Source: Cololabis saira (lineage: Eukaryota; Chordata; Actinopteri; Beloniformes; Belonidae). From it: a stretch of DNA of 64,000 nucleotides. The notes beneath the pieces were generated by a model that had not been told where the DNA came from, ran no database searches, and worked only from the letters and a program-made list of their open reading frames with translations. The DNA lies in the NCBI RefSeq assembly GCF_033807715.1, contig NC_084591.1:33388590-33452589 (forward strand), given 5' to 3'. Of this stretch, positions 37,194-50,631 are shown piece after piece; the first letter of the stretch is position 1; each line of letters starts with the position of its first letter. The translations under genes and the position numbers were made by a program.

Positions 37194-40100
37194 TTACATC
37201 ATATTGTCTGCAAAATCTTCTTTCTTAAACCCTTTCTGAAAAACAGAGACACAGAAGATGTGAATGGCACCGCACCGACGTCTTAATTTAACCATAAACA
37301 ACAGCTCCGTTCACACTGAGAGTGAACTAACCTTGAAGAGTCTGACTCACCATGTTACACAACTCTGTTTGAATACCTGGATTACTGCCTGTGTACACAC
37401 ATGCTAAATGAAGTGGAAACTGAATGCTGAATGTAAAACTGTATCTTTGACAAATACCTGCATGTTGTTTGGACTCGTTCTCTATCTAACGAAGGGACGC
37501 CACACCCTTGGGAGCGGCAGGTTGTGATCTGCTGAAGGCGGTAAAATCTGGTCCAGCCCAAGACCTGAACCCGTGTGTGTGTGTGTGTGTGTGTGTGTCC
37601 GTGCGTGCGTGTTAACAGAACAAAGAGCAGTGTGAAGAGCTGATAGATTTATGGTTGAAGAACATGGGCTCCAACAGACAAGGAAATAGCAGGGTCCGTC
37701 ACACAAACATGAAGGTGGGGCACACCATTTTAGAGCCTTGAGCGATCCCTAGAAGGATCTTTCCAGTTGCTCCTGTTCTCATCTGGTAGCATTAACTGAT
37801 TCATAAGGTTTTGCCTTTTCTCTCTCTTCAATGGAAAGTTCTAATTTCTTTAAAGAAAACAGGAAACGATACCTGGGAATAAAGAGAATATCACAACCAG
37901 GAGCTTCCAGCTAATTAAAGGGAGCAATTGTCCATGCCCAACATAAACATGCACGTGGTTTCCACCAGCGCGCTGTTCATTTGTTCCAGATGGAAGGCGG
38001 AGAGACAGGCAACTTGGGATTAAGTAAGGCGACATAGAGCTGGAAGCATTGTCAGCATTTCTTTGTTTCAGAAAGCAAGAATGATTCGTGTTCCTGCGCC
38101 GCTGAACTGAGGTGACGCAGGACATACAAACATACATTTCTTTTTTCAACAATTTCGGCTGGTTAGTTGTTTCCAGAGCATCTTACCTCCAGGTATTTTT
38201 TGTGCAGCTTCTTGTAATTGTACATGTTGGCGAGGACTGTGGAGGCTGCCTTGGCCGCTTTGAGCTTCTCGGTGCTGGAGAGATAAGAGATTGAACCCAA
38301 AGTTAGCGCTCAGAGGGTAAATGGTGAAGCAGAAGAAAAGCGTCTGCACGGGGACTGGTGCCGGTGAGCGGCCCCGCCCGTTTGTCCGGTTCCAGCATTA
38401 CGGACCTGCAGTCGTGGGATTTCTTGATGCCCATCAGCTTCCCGATGCCGTCGAAGTAGCAGATGTCCCTGGCGGCCATATGGCTGCTGGTCACGAGGTT
38501 GTTAAATATGCCGCAGATGTTGATCACCACCTCGCTGGACGGGTACTTCTGGGTTCCGTCGTCGGGCAACTTCTCCACCAGGTGACTCACCGTCTTCGTG
38601 GCTGAATGCACCGACAGATATCAGAGAAGACATGTTTGAATGCGTTTTACGTTACGTTTACGTGAAATAACACATCAGCTACAGTAGTTAGTGACAACAA
38701 CAATCGTGTGATTTATACTTGAAGGATAATGTGGGATGGAGACTGACCCATGTCGTCCTTGTCGCTGGCGTGGCGGGACAGGTTCCTTAAGAAGCCCGTG
38801 ACAGAGCGCAGCTCCGCGTTGTTCTCGGTGCGCAGGCGGTCGATGACGGTGGGCAGCATGCGCTGCTGCTCCAGAGACCACTGGGACAGCACGGACGCCC
38901 ACTGCAGGTCAGAGAGGCCGAGGGTTCACACACGCCACAACACAAGCTTCGCACTCCTGAATCAGGCCCGGTCCGGACGTTTCTTACCCTCTTGTCCCCC
39001 GCGGTGATGTTCTGCAGAGCTCCGGTCGCCGCCTCGCGGGTGGTGGAGTTGATCTCACTTGACTTCAGCACTTTGTTGTACAACTCAATAATCTTAGGGT
39101 GCCACAGCCACTCCGCGCCCTTTGGTTCCTTGGCGACCTCAGTAAACGTGAAGATACTTCCGCAGTGCTTCTGTGAGTCCGGAGAGGATAGCAGGAGTTA
39201 GGACAACTAAAAGCAACGGTCTGGCCCGCACTGACTATGAGAGCGACTCGTACCTTCTTGGCTTTCCTGCTCTTAGGCGTAAAGCAGCCGATGGTGCCGC
39301 CGTCATCTGTGTTCTCATCCCTGGTCGGTCCTTCCAGGCGCATCGCAATAGACGGAGGAAGTTCAGAGTACAGCTGGTACGAGAGGTTCCTCAGGACACA
39401 CACCGCGTTCTCCACCCCCTAAGAAGCCAACGCATGAATACACGACCAGAACAAGACTTCATGTCTGAACAGCAGCAGCTGAAACACTGACCTTCTCATC
39501 TGCCTTGCCCTTTTCTAGGGATGCTTGGATGTACTCCACCAAGGAGTCCACCAGTCCACGCGTCTCCCGCATCCTCTGACGGGTCTTGTCGCTCACAGAG
39601 CTCAGATTCCTGAGCAGACAGAGAGCAAGAAAGAGGTCAGAGAGCTGTCTGGTCAAATATACACATCCTTACTCTAAGGAGATGAAACAAACAGCCTCTG
39701 AATTGGTAGAATAATCAAAGCGGCAGACGGCTGCAGTTCTCCACAGCGCTGGAAAGTGGTGGTTGTGACGCTGGGCGACACAAGCGGGCCTTTACTGCAG
39801 GAACAGACGCGTCGGATGCAAATTCAGTCATGGGAGATAAAAAGTTGGCTCGCGCAAACGAGATAGAAACGCGTTTTTCATTGTTGACCACCTCACAGCA
39901 AGTCCTTTCAAATCTCCCTGTGAGCTCCCCGCACATCAGCACACCTAAAGCTCCTCCGCACCGCTGTGGGTGGCCAAAACCTAAACCTAGTCCTTCAGGG
40001 GATTCAATAAAAAAGTATCAGTGATCTGCAGGACGTGTGCAGCGCCTGTCACACACTACCTGATACTGGCATACCTTAAAGCTGCCGTTCTGGGGACTTT

Positions 40101-43100
40101 TAGTGCTGTTTTACCCAGAATTCAGCATTGGTCTGTCTGAGAAATGATGATTCTGAGCTTGATTATTATTTTATTTAGAAGGCCAGACAGTGGAGCCTTT
40201 CACAGCCTTTCAACAAAGTTATTTTATTATTTTATCAACTATAGACTTTTATTATGGATAAACTATAAAAACCTGAGGTATATTAACTGGAGGTCCCCTG
40301 AAACCACCAGCGTGATTAGTTTTAGAGTTTTTTTAGACTGTGCATGTGATGTATTTTAAAATGATCTGTTTGAGAGTTTTGAAACGGAGGTGTTTACATG
40401 TCTGAAATCCATTAAACCTTGTTTGTAATGTTTTCTACCCTGGAAAAGTTAAAGATAAAGTATGTATGTCACAAACAACGAGACTGGTGTGGCTCAGCAG
40501 ACTCAACACGAAGCTGCTACCTGAGACATCCGGTGGCGTTGCAGAAGATTTCTGCCTCGGAGGGAGACTCAGTGAAGCTCTCAGAGCTCTTCTTCTCTGC
40601 ATCCTCCTTCTCCTTGGCGGCCACGGGGATCAGGATCTTCTCTGTAAGCTCAGGAAGCGTCTCAGAAGCAAGTTTCTCCTTCAGGGCCTCTTTAGATGAG
40701 AGATTCCACAGGATACCTGTCCAACAAAAGGTAAAGATCTATGTCTCATGCATTTTCATTCAATATGGTTTCACCAGTAAGAACCGTACATATGCATATG
40801 AGTTGAATATTCAGCGAATAGCAGCTTCTGTCATCATTTGAGTTAACTGAAACCGCCTAGTAATAATGGCCAGCATCATGTCTGGAGGAGGAAACTGTGA
40901 AGTATGGAGGTAGCAGCATCACGTCGAGGGGTTGCTGCAGGAAGAACTGATGCAATCAGAAAAGCAGATGACAAATGTCCAAATGAGAGCTCAGTCCTAC
41001 ATGAGGTCCCGTGAATTTGAATTCCTGTGTGACCTGTTGGTCTTCAGCCACGGCTTTGTTAATTTATCTCTTTCGCAAAGTTTCTCTCTGAACTCGTGAC
41101 TCAGGTGTTAGTCTGACTTGCAGATCGAGGCATAACTGCTGAAAGGAAAAAAATGACACGACCTTTCCAACATAAAAGGGAGCAACGGACAGAGTCCAAG
41201 TCATGCACACTCCCCGATATCCATGCACACGCCCTGGAGGAGTGACGGTAGCTCCACCTCTTACTCTGCAGTCGGAGTTGCAGCACGCCTTGAACCCCTC
41301 CCTGTTGCTAGAGTACTATCAAATTCAAAGGTTCCTGCTTTCAAGGACACAGCAGGGTCGTGCTGCCTCCAGAAAACCCATTTTAAGTCTCTCCTTCCTC
41401 ATCAGAAGGGTCACCTGCCAAGATTGGAGTTACTTTTCACGTAACTATGTGAAACCTGACCCCAAGAAAAGCCCATTAAATCTTGAGACATCGTCCTCAG
41501 TGCAGGACTCTCCAACAGCCCTCCCAGGTTTACTGACCAGGAGCAGGACTTTTGTCTTCCTGTTTCTTACCCGTGATGTTTTTGTGGAGCTCGTCGTCGC
41601 GGTCGCTGAGCGCCTTGACCAGCTCGGTGATGCCCCCTGCCTCGATCAAGACCTTCTTGTTCTCCATGTTCTCGTAGATGAGGTTGCGAGCGGCGCCGGT
41701 GGCATAACGCCGCACTTCTTGGCTGTTGCTGTTGTTGAAGAGTTCCACCAGAAGACGTATGCCGCCCAGCTGGCGTACCTGGGGAAGAGCAAGTCACGCG
41801 TTCGTAACTCTGTGGATGTAATGCTGTCACTCAGACAGAAACTCATCTTGGGTAAAAAAGTATCTTGTATGCAACTAAATTCAGATTCAGAGACATTAAA
41901 GGACATTTAGATGTGGGTAGACGGGAAGCTGTAATAACCCTGTCATTGGTAAATACTTTAGACAAGCCTAAATCAAGTTCAACCAAAAACAAGTTTTCAA
42001 TGGAATTAAAGCAATGTCCAAATAAAACCGTTTAAAATAAAATACAAAGATATTATTTTCCAGAGGTACAGGGATGAGCAAAATGCTTGGGTGCAATGAT
42101 ACAGTGTTTATTTTTTATTTATCTATTTTTATCCTTATTTTCTTACACTAGTCAGTAGCTTATGTTGCTACAATGTTTTTATTGTCTTGTTTTGATTGTT
42201 TTTGTTTTTTTATTTTTATTGATTTTTATTGATTTTTTTTATTATGTTTGCATAATGTTATGTTCGCATGTGTTAGCTAGTCATATTTAAGGAGAGGGGG
42301 TGAGAGTTTATAAGTTTTACTTCTTCTCACTCCCTTTCGAATATGTACTTTGTTATGTCTCATATTAAGACGATTGTCTTATTTCTTTCTTTTTTTATAT
42401 GATTCATATTCGAAATAAACACTACTACTACAAAATAATCTTTAAAGACAGGTTACCCGCCTCCTACTTTCTTGTCTCTATGAGCGACTCAGCTCGTTTC
42501 ACCTTGGACTGCATGTCCATGTGTATTATGCAAACACGAGTATTGATCGTCTAGCACAGTGAAAGTGTGTGTTTACATTCCAAACACCCTTTTTTACAAG
42601 ATTGCTTGAGCCAGCGTGCGATACTGCAGGCTCATGATGACTCCGTAGACCAGATCGCACGGACAAAATAAACCATTGCGTCTGTGTTTCTCACATCAGT
42701 TAAGGTTTTCTCTCTTACATACATCCTTTCAAAACCATAGAGTTTAAAACCCTGATACCACGATGACATCAAGTTCAACGATGAGCACCATAGCTCTCTG
42801 GTTTAGCTCCTCTCTGAGGGTCCTTCCAGAAATGGTGCGTCTGATCTAACCCTAACCCTGGCGGTTATGAAATATGCTGACGTAAACAAGTAAACAGAAG
42901 AGTCTTCTGTTGGAGAAGAACTTCCTCTGGTTTGACCTCAGAGCTCCTCGGGCCTTTTACATAAAGATGAATGACAATATCTGACACGCTGGGGGAAAGA
43001 GAAAACCCCCGAAAAGCATTTCATGGTCTCTTTCGTGTCACCACAAATGAAGAAAAGCCAATCAAAAAGACGTCTCTGCCCCCGAATGGGAGCGATCTTC

Positions 43101-46100
43101 ATGGCTGAGCGTCTCTCTGAAGGACACAACCAGAGGAATTCTAACCACAAGTTTAATCTGTGCAAAGTACCTCATTTTTAGCGTCATTCTCGTTGTAACA
43201 CTGGTGTTGGATGTACGCGGCCCCCAGGACCTGCAGCGCAGCGTCTTCTTCTCTCAGGTACTGGATCGCTGTGGGCATGTCCAGGGTGTCGAACCTGCCA
43301 AAGAAGCAAAGAAAACTAGTTCAGCCAAAAAAATAACAACTACCTCACGACATATTAACTCTTTGGTTAAGTTTGGCAACACAAAATATGCATTCTCGAC
43401 AACAGCAGCCCCTGCAATTATTGAGATGATTTGTTTTTTTTTTGGTTTAAAATTCAGCTTTGTTGAACTTCCTCCAAATCACACAGAGTTCTGCAAATCC
43501 CCTCGCCTAACCGCTCGTTGTGGGATGTGTGAAATGCAAGGCCTGAAATGGTGCTGCCACACCCTAAACCTAAACCAGTCCTGCCGCTATGCAACCACCT
43601 CCCAATCCGCAGCTCTTAGCAAATACTCCCTCGCGCCAACAGAACCTCCTCCTGCATGGACGTTACAACACGATCACGGCGGTAAATAGCGCTCAGGGAA
43701 CAAAACAAGTCACCAACAGAGCCGGGGAATGCCGTTTCCGTTATTTGCAATCATAACATGATAATAAACATCCCACAAACTAATTACTAACAAAAACCTG
43801 CAAATCTTTCCTCTTAATGACCTTCTTTATAACGTCTGTGCTCTTCAACTCTGAGTCCGTACTACAGAAAAAAGCTAAGACATTGGCCAAAGCACCAGAT
43901 CGGTGTCAATGTTACTAAACATTGATCAATATATAATAAATCTGGAGCAAATGTGGTCTGGTGTAACACATCTGGAGCGAATACAGAAGCCATTCATCAT
44001 TCTGAGGAATCTCCAAACATGCTGCTCATTCATGTGGTTTGAGAGGACGATGAAGACACATGATTATGATACTCTCGTCTACATCAACAACCCTGACAGT
44101 CCTGTTAACAAAACTACTCTTTGTTTTTATCTGTACCAGAGAGTTCTTTCAAGTAAAATAAATTAACCATCTGCTTAAACTAACCAGGTGTTAAAATTGA
44201 AGCAATAGAATGAGAACGAAGAAACTTTTGCAGACACTTGTTTGAAAATCTGTCCCTTCTGGGGTGTATGAGACCTAGTGTACCCCGTGTCTGACAAATA
44301 CTGTCACCTGTGAGAAGAAAATAGATATGTTTAAGAGGTCCTCACCCGGTGAGGTTGCCCATGCTGGATCCGAGCTCCATCTGCCCACCGAAGACATCGC
44401 CGCCCTTGCCCACACTGTGCATGCTTTTTATTGACATGGCTCGGGACAGGGTACCGGGACGCTGCATCGAGAGGTTCCCCTGGGAGCCGTGAGTGAGTGT
44501 GGACGTGATAAACCCTTGGTCCACTCTGTCTCCTCCAATAGCGCTTTGGTACATCTGGCCCCCAGACACGGAGCCCATGCTCATCCGGTTCCTGTTTGTG
44601 AGCCTGCTGATGGTGCGGTGGGCGGGGCCTCTGTAGGCGGCTTGCTGCTGCATCATTTCAGTGGCTCCGCCTGTCATCGCTCCACCTTGGTAAATATTGG
44701 TGCCACTCATAGCCCGCCGCATGGGCACCTGTTGGGTCATGGTGTGTCCTCCTTGCTTCATCTGGGTGGTGTAGCCATTGACTGCACTCTGAGCATACCG
44801 GCGGTTGATTGTCAGGTCGCGGTCGGAGACAAAGCTGCCGGCATCGCTGCCATCGATCACCCATGAATTCACCGCAGGCCCGTTTCGTAGTGAATGCACC
44901 GACATGGCATCGTGGTCCACTCGGCTCGGCTGTCTCATGGTCCCTTGGTAGCCACCCATTTGCATGGTTTCTGTGTAAAAACCACCCCCACCCCCACCCC
45001 CACCACCACCCCCACCTGCACCTCCACTCCCATAACTCATCCTTTGAAACCGGGTCATGTCAGCGCCAGAGGACCGGGAGCTGAAGTCTGTTCGGTTAGA
45101 CACTCGAGGATCCTGAAATCACAGAGAGAAAGTAACTGAGCATCGCTGAACATGACTTGGTTGTGAATCTCTCCACCAACAGGAAAGGTGGCTGTCATGG
45201 AAACAAGATACCCTAAATATTGTGACACTTATATTTCCATTACTCATAAATATGACATGGTGATGTGTAAATTGTATCTTCTCATCTCGGTGACACACAG
45301 CCGGTGTAATGCTACTGAATTACAGGAATCTGGAGGGCGGGCTTGAAAACTCAGCGCTGATCTCATCACAGCCTGCTGTGAAATACCACACATGCCGTGT
45401 CCTGCGAGAACGTCAGCGGGTTCAACTCCGTTGTTTTAAACATCCAGCTAAACTACCTTGGAGATGAGCAGTTTCATATACTACATAAAATGTCTAATAT
45501 CGTATAAATCACAGAGTTCATGCAGATTAATTGAGAAGATACTGCTGTACTCACCATTGTTTTGGAGCCCGTGTACATATAGGAAGACTTAGAGCTGAAA
45601 CCCGGGTTGTAAGTGTTGTATTTCATTGTGGATGAACCACCATAGTCTGGAAGAAAAGCAACAAAACCTCATTCAGCCTATCATATCAGTAAATAAAACA
45701 GAAACAGCTCAGTCAATGTCCAACATATGTGTGATACAACTGTAAAAACATTTATTAGATGAAGAAAAGAGACATTTCCAACCATGTACTGAACCAAAAC
45801 GTTTCAATATTTGTAATATTTAAAATTTCAATACATGCATATCAGTATATTACATTTAATGACCAACATGACAACAGAGTTTAAACTGCAGGTGTCCTGT
45901 TGCACTGGAGACTGAGTGTGCACGGTGTCTGCAGCGGTAAGATCTGAGCCATCACCTGGCCCGGCGTCTCGTGTTACCCGCCCTTTTGAACAATTTCCAT
46001 TTGACACCCAAAGATACTGGCACTTCTCCCCCAGCAAAGGAAAAATACATGGATGTTTTGCACATATTCTTGGATAAGACTGACAAAACCGGCGAGCAGT

Positions 46101-49100
46101 GAATTTGATAGCAAGTACTTAGTTAAATCAGTCACTATGGAAACACGCTGGAGCAACAGTTTGCTGAACCAAATATCTGAGTCAGCAGAAAATCCAGCAA
46201 TAATGAAACCAGTTTAAAGTTTATTCACTCTACCGTGGGTGTAGTATCTGATCATATGTCAGGGGATTAGGTCATTTTACTCCCTCTTTAAGCTTAATGC
46301 CTAAGAAGGTTAAAGTACACACGGTATCCGTGACACGATAGATGAACAGTCAACAAATTTCAAGAGAGCACTAATTAATATCTATTAATATCTGCATCAC
46401 AAATGGTGGAAATCTGTTTCACAGATGTCAGAGTAGGCCACTAAAACCAAAAAGCTACATCTATGCAACCTGAATGTCATTGGAGATTTCTTTTTTTGAC
46501 AACACACAAGGTAGTAAAATAAATGATTTTCTTGAATTTACCACCTTTACCACCTTCGTCACTTTAGATCAAAGCATCCTCACGTTGCCTTGTGTATGCA
46601 TTAAAAGTACAATTCTACAAGTGATACCATAATAGATAGTTTTTTAAATACTGAAGTTTCCCATTCAGTATGTCTTTTTTTCGTTTTCTTAACTGCAGCC
46701 ACACTGAAATGTGGAGTTCCTCAAGGCTCCATCCTTGGGCCCCGTCTGATTTGGTCACGCGTTGATTTGTTGTGCATTTTTAGCCGGTCTAAGATTCCCT
46801 TCTATTGCATGCAGAAACTATTTGCCCATAAATTTAAACTCTCAGACTTGTAGCAGCCTACGCTGTCTGGAGTGTTTATAAATGCGTTATTTACAGACAA
46901 TATATATTTTCAGGTGAATTAAGGGCTGCAAATGTGAGTTAAAACCTGTTCCTGATTATGACAGGTTTCCAGGACAAGGACATTAGGTTCATTATGTATA
47001 AACCTCAGCTGTCTCAGACATTTGTTGTTACACAGCATTCCTCGGAAGGAAATGCCCTGTCTCAGTCGTCCCACATCTTCTAGCATGTAAAAAAGAAGTA
47101 CAGAGGCTTGTTGACATGTGTCACACATTTAATCAGAGGGACTCTTTCAAATTAAGACATGAGACTCAAACCAATTACTTGCTTTAACTCCATGTTCTTC
47201 AGACCACATTAATCCCCCACCTCCAGAGAACTTAAAGATGTAATAACTCTGCACTGCGTCTAAATGTGCAAAGTAAAATCAGCAAAACCACCTGAGACAG
47301 GTTTCAGTGCGTGCATGCAGCAATGCCAGCATCCATTGTGCATTTGCTTTCAATAATGCCTGAGAAGCGTTTGTTTGCCCTTCTCCCATGTGAGCAGGAG
47401 GAAGGGCAGGACTGCTTTCATCACTCGTGTCAAGCAGACCTCATCAAAGTATTTGGTATAGAGGAGAATGAGGGACACGCAAGACTTCAGCCACACCCAA
47501 CACACCCTGAAAACACCTTCAGTTAGGTAACTTGCTTCACCCACCTTTTGTTTCCCCTTTCCCCCATAACTTTCATTTTCTGTTGAGACTTGTCATGAAT
47601 GCAGAACTGTGGGAACTTTCCAGACAGAAGAGGAAACATTCCTCGCAGGATTCTCTGGGTGTTTGGCTGCCCACCTGTGATCATGATGAAGTCCACTAAA
47701 GCAGCAATACAGCCTGCTGAAATGTGCTGCTTCTGTACAAGTTTCAGAACGTACCTGATATAAAGTTGTATTGCATGGTTACGCGTTTTCCTTCAACCAA
47801 AGCTAGGGCCCAAGGGTTATATTGGTCGTTAAAAATAAAAGCAACTGCTCCAACAGCATGTTTACCTGTTTAGGCAGGTATCGGTTATGCCTCTGGGCAA
47901 GGCTAAAACAAGAAAAGTCAGTAAAAGGCTCTTCTTCTGCCACAACATGACCTAACATTTAGAGGTTACATAAACAAAAGCCTAATGCTCAGGCGCCTTG
48001 GCTGCGCTGGCGCCCTGGCTGCTCAGACGCCCTGCCCTGGCTGCACAGGCACCCTGGCTGCTCAGGTGCCCTGGCTGCGCAGGCGCCCTGGCTGCACAGG
48101 CGCCCTGGCTGCACAGGCGCCCTGGCTGCTCAGGCGCCCTGGCTGCACAGGCGTCCTGGCTGCACAGGCGTCCTGGCTGCACAGGCGCCCTGGCTGCACA
48201 GGCGCCCTGGCTGCACAGGCGCCCTGGCTGCACAGGCGCCCTGGCTGCACAGGCGTCCTGGCTGCACAGGCGTCCTGGCTGCACAGGCGTCCTGGCTGCT
48301 CATCAACTCAGATCCTCAAATGTCATGAAATCATGATCTGGACTAATTCCCAACTCTTCAGGAAACTGTTCATCCCCCTTCATTCACACAGCTTATAATT
48401 GGAAAAAAGTGTTTTTATGAATTGTCTCTAAGCAGATACAAACAATGCTGGTATGCCTGGCGGCTCAGATAGTTTCAGGGAAGTCAGATGTTGATAACAT
48501 GGCTCACTTAAACGACAGCCAACACAACTGTGTCATCCCTCGGTTATCTACAATACCCTCATCTCTGTAAAGCAAGCAAGATCTGCAACCCAATCCCTCA
48601 GAGGGACCCAGCCTTCACCCGGCTTTTGCCCTACCGGTGGGTAGGGCTCATGAAAGCAGCACTTGTTCAGACCTGTTACATATTAACTGTTTCTCATGAG
48701 CCGAGACAAGACACAGTAGTGAGATAACTGCTGCTGCTGCAGGACAAATTAAAATTCCCAGATTGCAGGGGGGAAACGAGGCCACAAGAATTCAGTGGGA
48801 AGTGTGAACAGAAACCCCTCCCCGCTCACCAAAAACCAAAAACCAAAACAATGCATTCAGCTTCAGTTATTGTACATTCAGTCAGACACTCAGCTGAAAG
48901 GAATCCAAAATAAAGAGTAGTCGCTTTACTGGCTGATCAATCTAAAGAAAACTTATTTCCCTCCAAACTAGTTCAGCAACTTTAAAAAAAAAAACTATTT
49001 AAACAACTACAGGCACTGCATGCTCTTTTATGTCAACACTCACACTGTTCTTTTCTATCAGAGAGATCAAGTGTTGTCAGGTTAAAAAGGTGACATTTGA

Positions 49101-49702
49101 AGCCCTCTCCAGCAGCACAGACACACTCTCCACCTCTGTAACCGGAGCCGCCGCCATAAGAGGGCGGCTCAGGTGGGACCCAGGGACGGAAAACAAACTT
49201 TGGAGGGCTTTAAATGTTTTGGAAATAAAAGAGGGATTCATTTAGTTTACTCTGTCTTTGACACCCGTTTAGAACTTCCTGAATAAAATGACTCATAAAA
49301 ATATGTCTTTATTCGCTTTATAAAGTCCACTCACTCAGGCAATGAGTTATTGGCCATAAAATTACATAATCCTGTCAGCGGGACGTGTGCCTTTTGGCTC
49401 GTGTTTGGGGCTGTTTCTACTACAGCCTTCAGTCCTTTCTGGTGTCTACCTGTGCGAATGAAAGGTGTGGATGTTTTACCTGACATGGCGGAGTACGAGC
49501 TGGATCCGTTCTGCCGCGGGAGCGTGGACGTCTTCTCCGCCAGGCGCATCTGGACCTGCTGCTGGACGCGCTTCGCTCGCACCGCCTCGGCCGACGCGCC
49601 GCCGCCGCCGAGCTGGAGGTCCGACGGGAGCGCATAGGTGGTGACCGCGGTGTTGGGCTGCAAAGCGGTCAAAAACACGCTCTCTGAGGCCAGGGTACTC
49701 AT
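37194..49702 (-). CDS. pkp3: Plakophilin-3, 13 coding exons
   Basis: Minus-strand exons: 49702-49480, 45646-45555, 45112-44346, 43294-43171, 41778-41571, 40716-40521, 39609-39492, 39418-39254, 39170-38988, 38901-38748, 38601-38406, 38274-38187, 37235-37194; 2556 nt, 851 codons plus stop (human about 797). The head (1-361) starts MSTLASESVFLTALQPN with ALPSDLQLG, as in mammalian PKP3, and includes a 12-Gly run. Armadillo repeats follow: LQVLGAAYIQHQCYNEND, EVRRYATGAARNLIYEN, GILWNLSS, VENAVCVLRNLSYQLY, IGCFTPKSRK, AATGALQNITAGDKR, ELRSVTGFLRNLSR. The last exon KGFKKEDFADNMM parallels human KGYRKEDFLGP and confirms the C-terminus. PKP3 is a desmosomal plaque protein that links cadherins and desmoplakin and also acts in the nucleus and RNA granules. 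The ATG chosen is the first in frame after a TTG-only extension. PKP1 and PKP2 lack this N-terminus, so the assignment is firm. Confidence 0.93.
37551..37606. repeat. (GT)n microsatellite
   Basis: GT repeated about 13 times, followed by a GTGC variant, within or near the pkp3 last intron on the complementary strand. Confidence 0.95.
42100..42440 (+). mobile_element. LINE 3' tail in pkp3 intron 4
   Basis: 'cttctcactccctttcgaat' is followed by AT-rich sequence, 'attcgaaataaac' and (TAC)n at about 42420-42432. The paired 'ttcgaat/attcgaa' phrase before AATAAAC and a trinucleotide tail is typical of a teleost non-LTR element. Confidence 0.5.
44948..45040 (-). repeat. Coding (GGT/GGG)n tract in pkp3
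   Basis: Within pkp3 exon 3 twelve consecutive glycine codons (residues 138-149) follow SGGA. The DNA is a near-pure G/T microsatellite on the coding strand, so length variation between alleles is likely. Confidence 0.9.
46700..46760 (+). mobile_element. Reverse-transcriptase relic in pkp3 intron 2... region (between exons 1 and 2)
   Basis: At 46710 the plus strand encodes CGVPQGSILGPRL, the highly conserved block of non-LTR reverse transcriptases. Flanking frames are broken, so only a short relic is certain. It lies in pkp3 intron 1 in the opposite orientation to the gene. Confidence 0.7.
47988..48299. repeat. 17-bp minisatellite, about 18 copies
   Basis: Unit CCTGGCTGCACAGGCGC with variants (gcgtc, ctcaggcgc). 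Because 17 is not a multiple of 3 and the unit has no stop, all three plus frames and several minus frames stay open. The open frames here are therefore an artefact of the repeat. It lies in pkp3 intron 1. Confidence 0.95.
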
Positions 49703-49900
49703 GGTGGTGGTAGAAAACAAACAGTCCTATGCTCCTACACACGGCCGCGTACGCACTGTGCGCGCTGGGCTTCGTGGCAACCGCGACTTGTGTGTAGGAG
49801 AAAGTTGCGCGCAGCAAATTCCCATCAGCGAGGGGTGGAGCTCCCCACCCAGACCCGACTATACCTGACTCACAGGTGATCTGCTCTAGATAAGGAGTGG
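49703..49900 (-). promoter_or_regulatory. pkp3 5' UTR/promoter region
   Basis: The GC-rich first exon (49480-49702) and about 200 bp upstream form a CpG-containing patch. No clear TATA box was identified. Promoter role is inferred from position only. Confidence 0.4.
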
Positions 49901-50631
49901 GGGCTGACTCAGGCAGCTCTTTGTCTCTCAAAGATTAGAAAGAAAAAGAAAAAGAACTTCATCCAAAGTGAAGCTCTAATGTAATCCTTAAGTTAATGAT
50001 ATATGTGGGTGCTTAAGAAGTGGTGGAGATGTTGTTTGTTAAGTTTATAAAATAGTAGTAAATGTGAGCACACAACTTAATTGGACGTTTTGGTGAATTT
50101 TTTTTGAAGACAGTGATGCTATAAAGTAAATTATTTATAAGCTATGTGGTTAAATAAGGGCTCCCATGTGGGCGCTTTGACAGTTGTCAGAGCCTGAGCC
50201 CTGGCCACGCCCCCGGTGACGTCACCCTGATACCCCTATGTTTACTGGAGCTCTTGTTGCAGCATGGTTCTGCACATTCCCCATGTTGTTGGGGGGTTTA
50301 CGGGAACAGGCCAGTAGCATGCTGGGGCACGCCCACTTTATGCTATCCAGCACCTTCAGCTTGTCCAACACAGACTGTGGGAAAACATTAGCAGCAGGAT
50401 GACTCCTTTCACATGTGAAGTTGGTGGCAAAATCAGAAATAATGACTGAGTTTTGCTTAGCACAATCTGCCTTCTCTTAGCTGAGCTTCGTCCTCGGACC
50501 CCTCCAGACCAGCCCACCGCCACTCACAGCAGTACTTTAGTCAAATCCATAGCACAAAAAAGTATTATTCACAACTCAGAAGCTTTGGTTAGAAGTCAAT
50601 ACCAGCGCTGAGCGAAGCAGCAAAAGTTATC

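Noticed and set aside
47985..48398. Overlapping Ala/Arg/Trp-rich frames on both strands
   Set aside because: Artefact of the 17-bp minisatellite inside a pkp3 intron.
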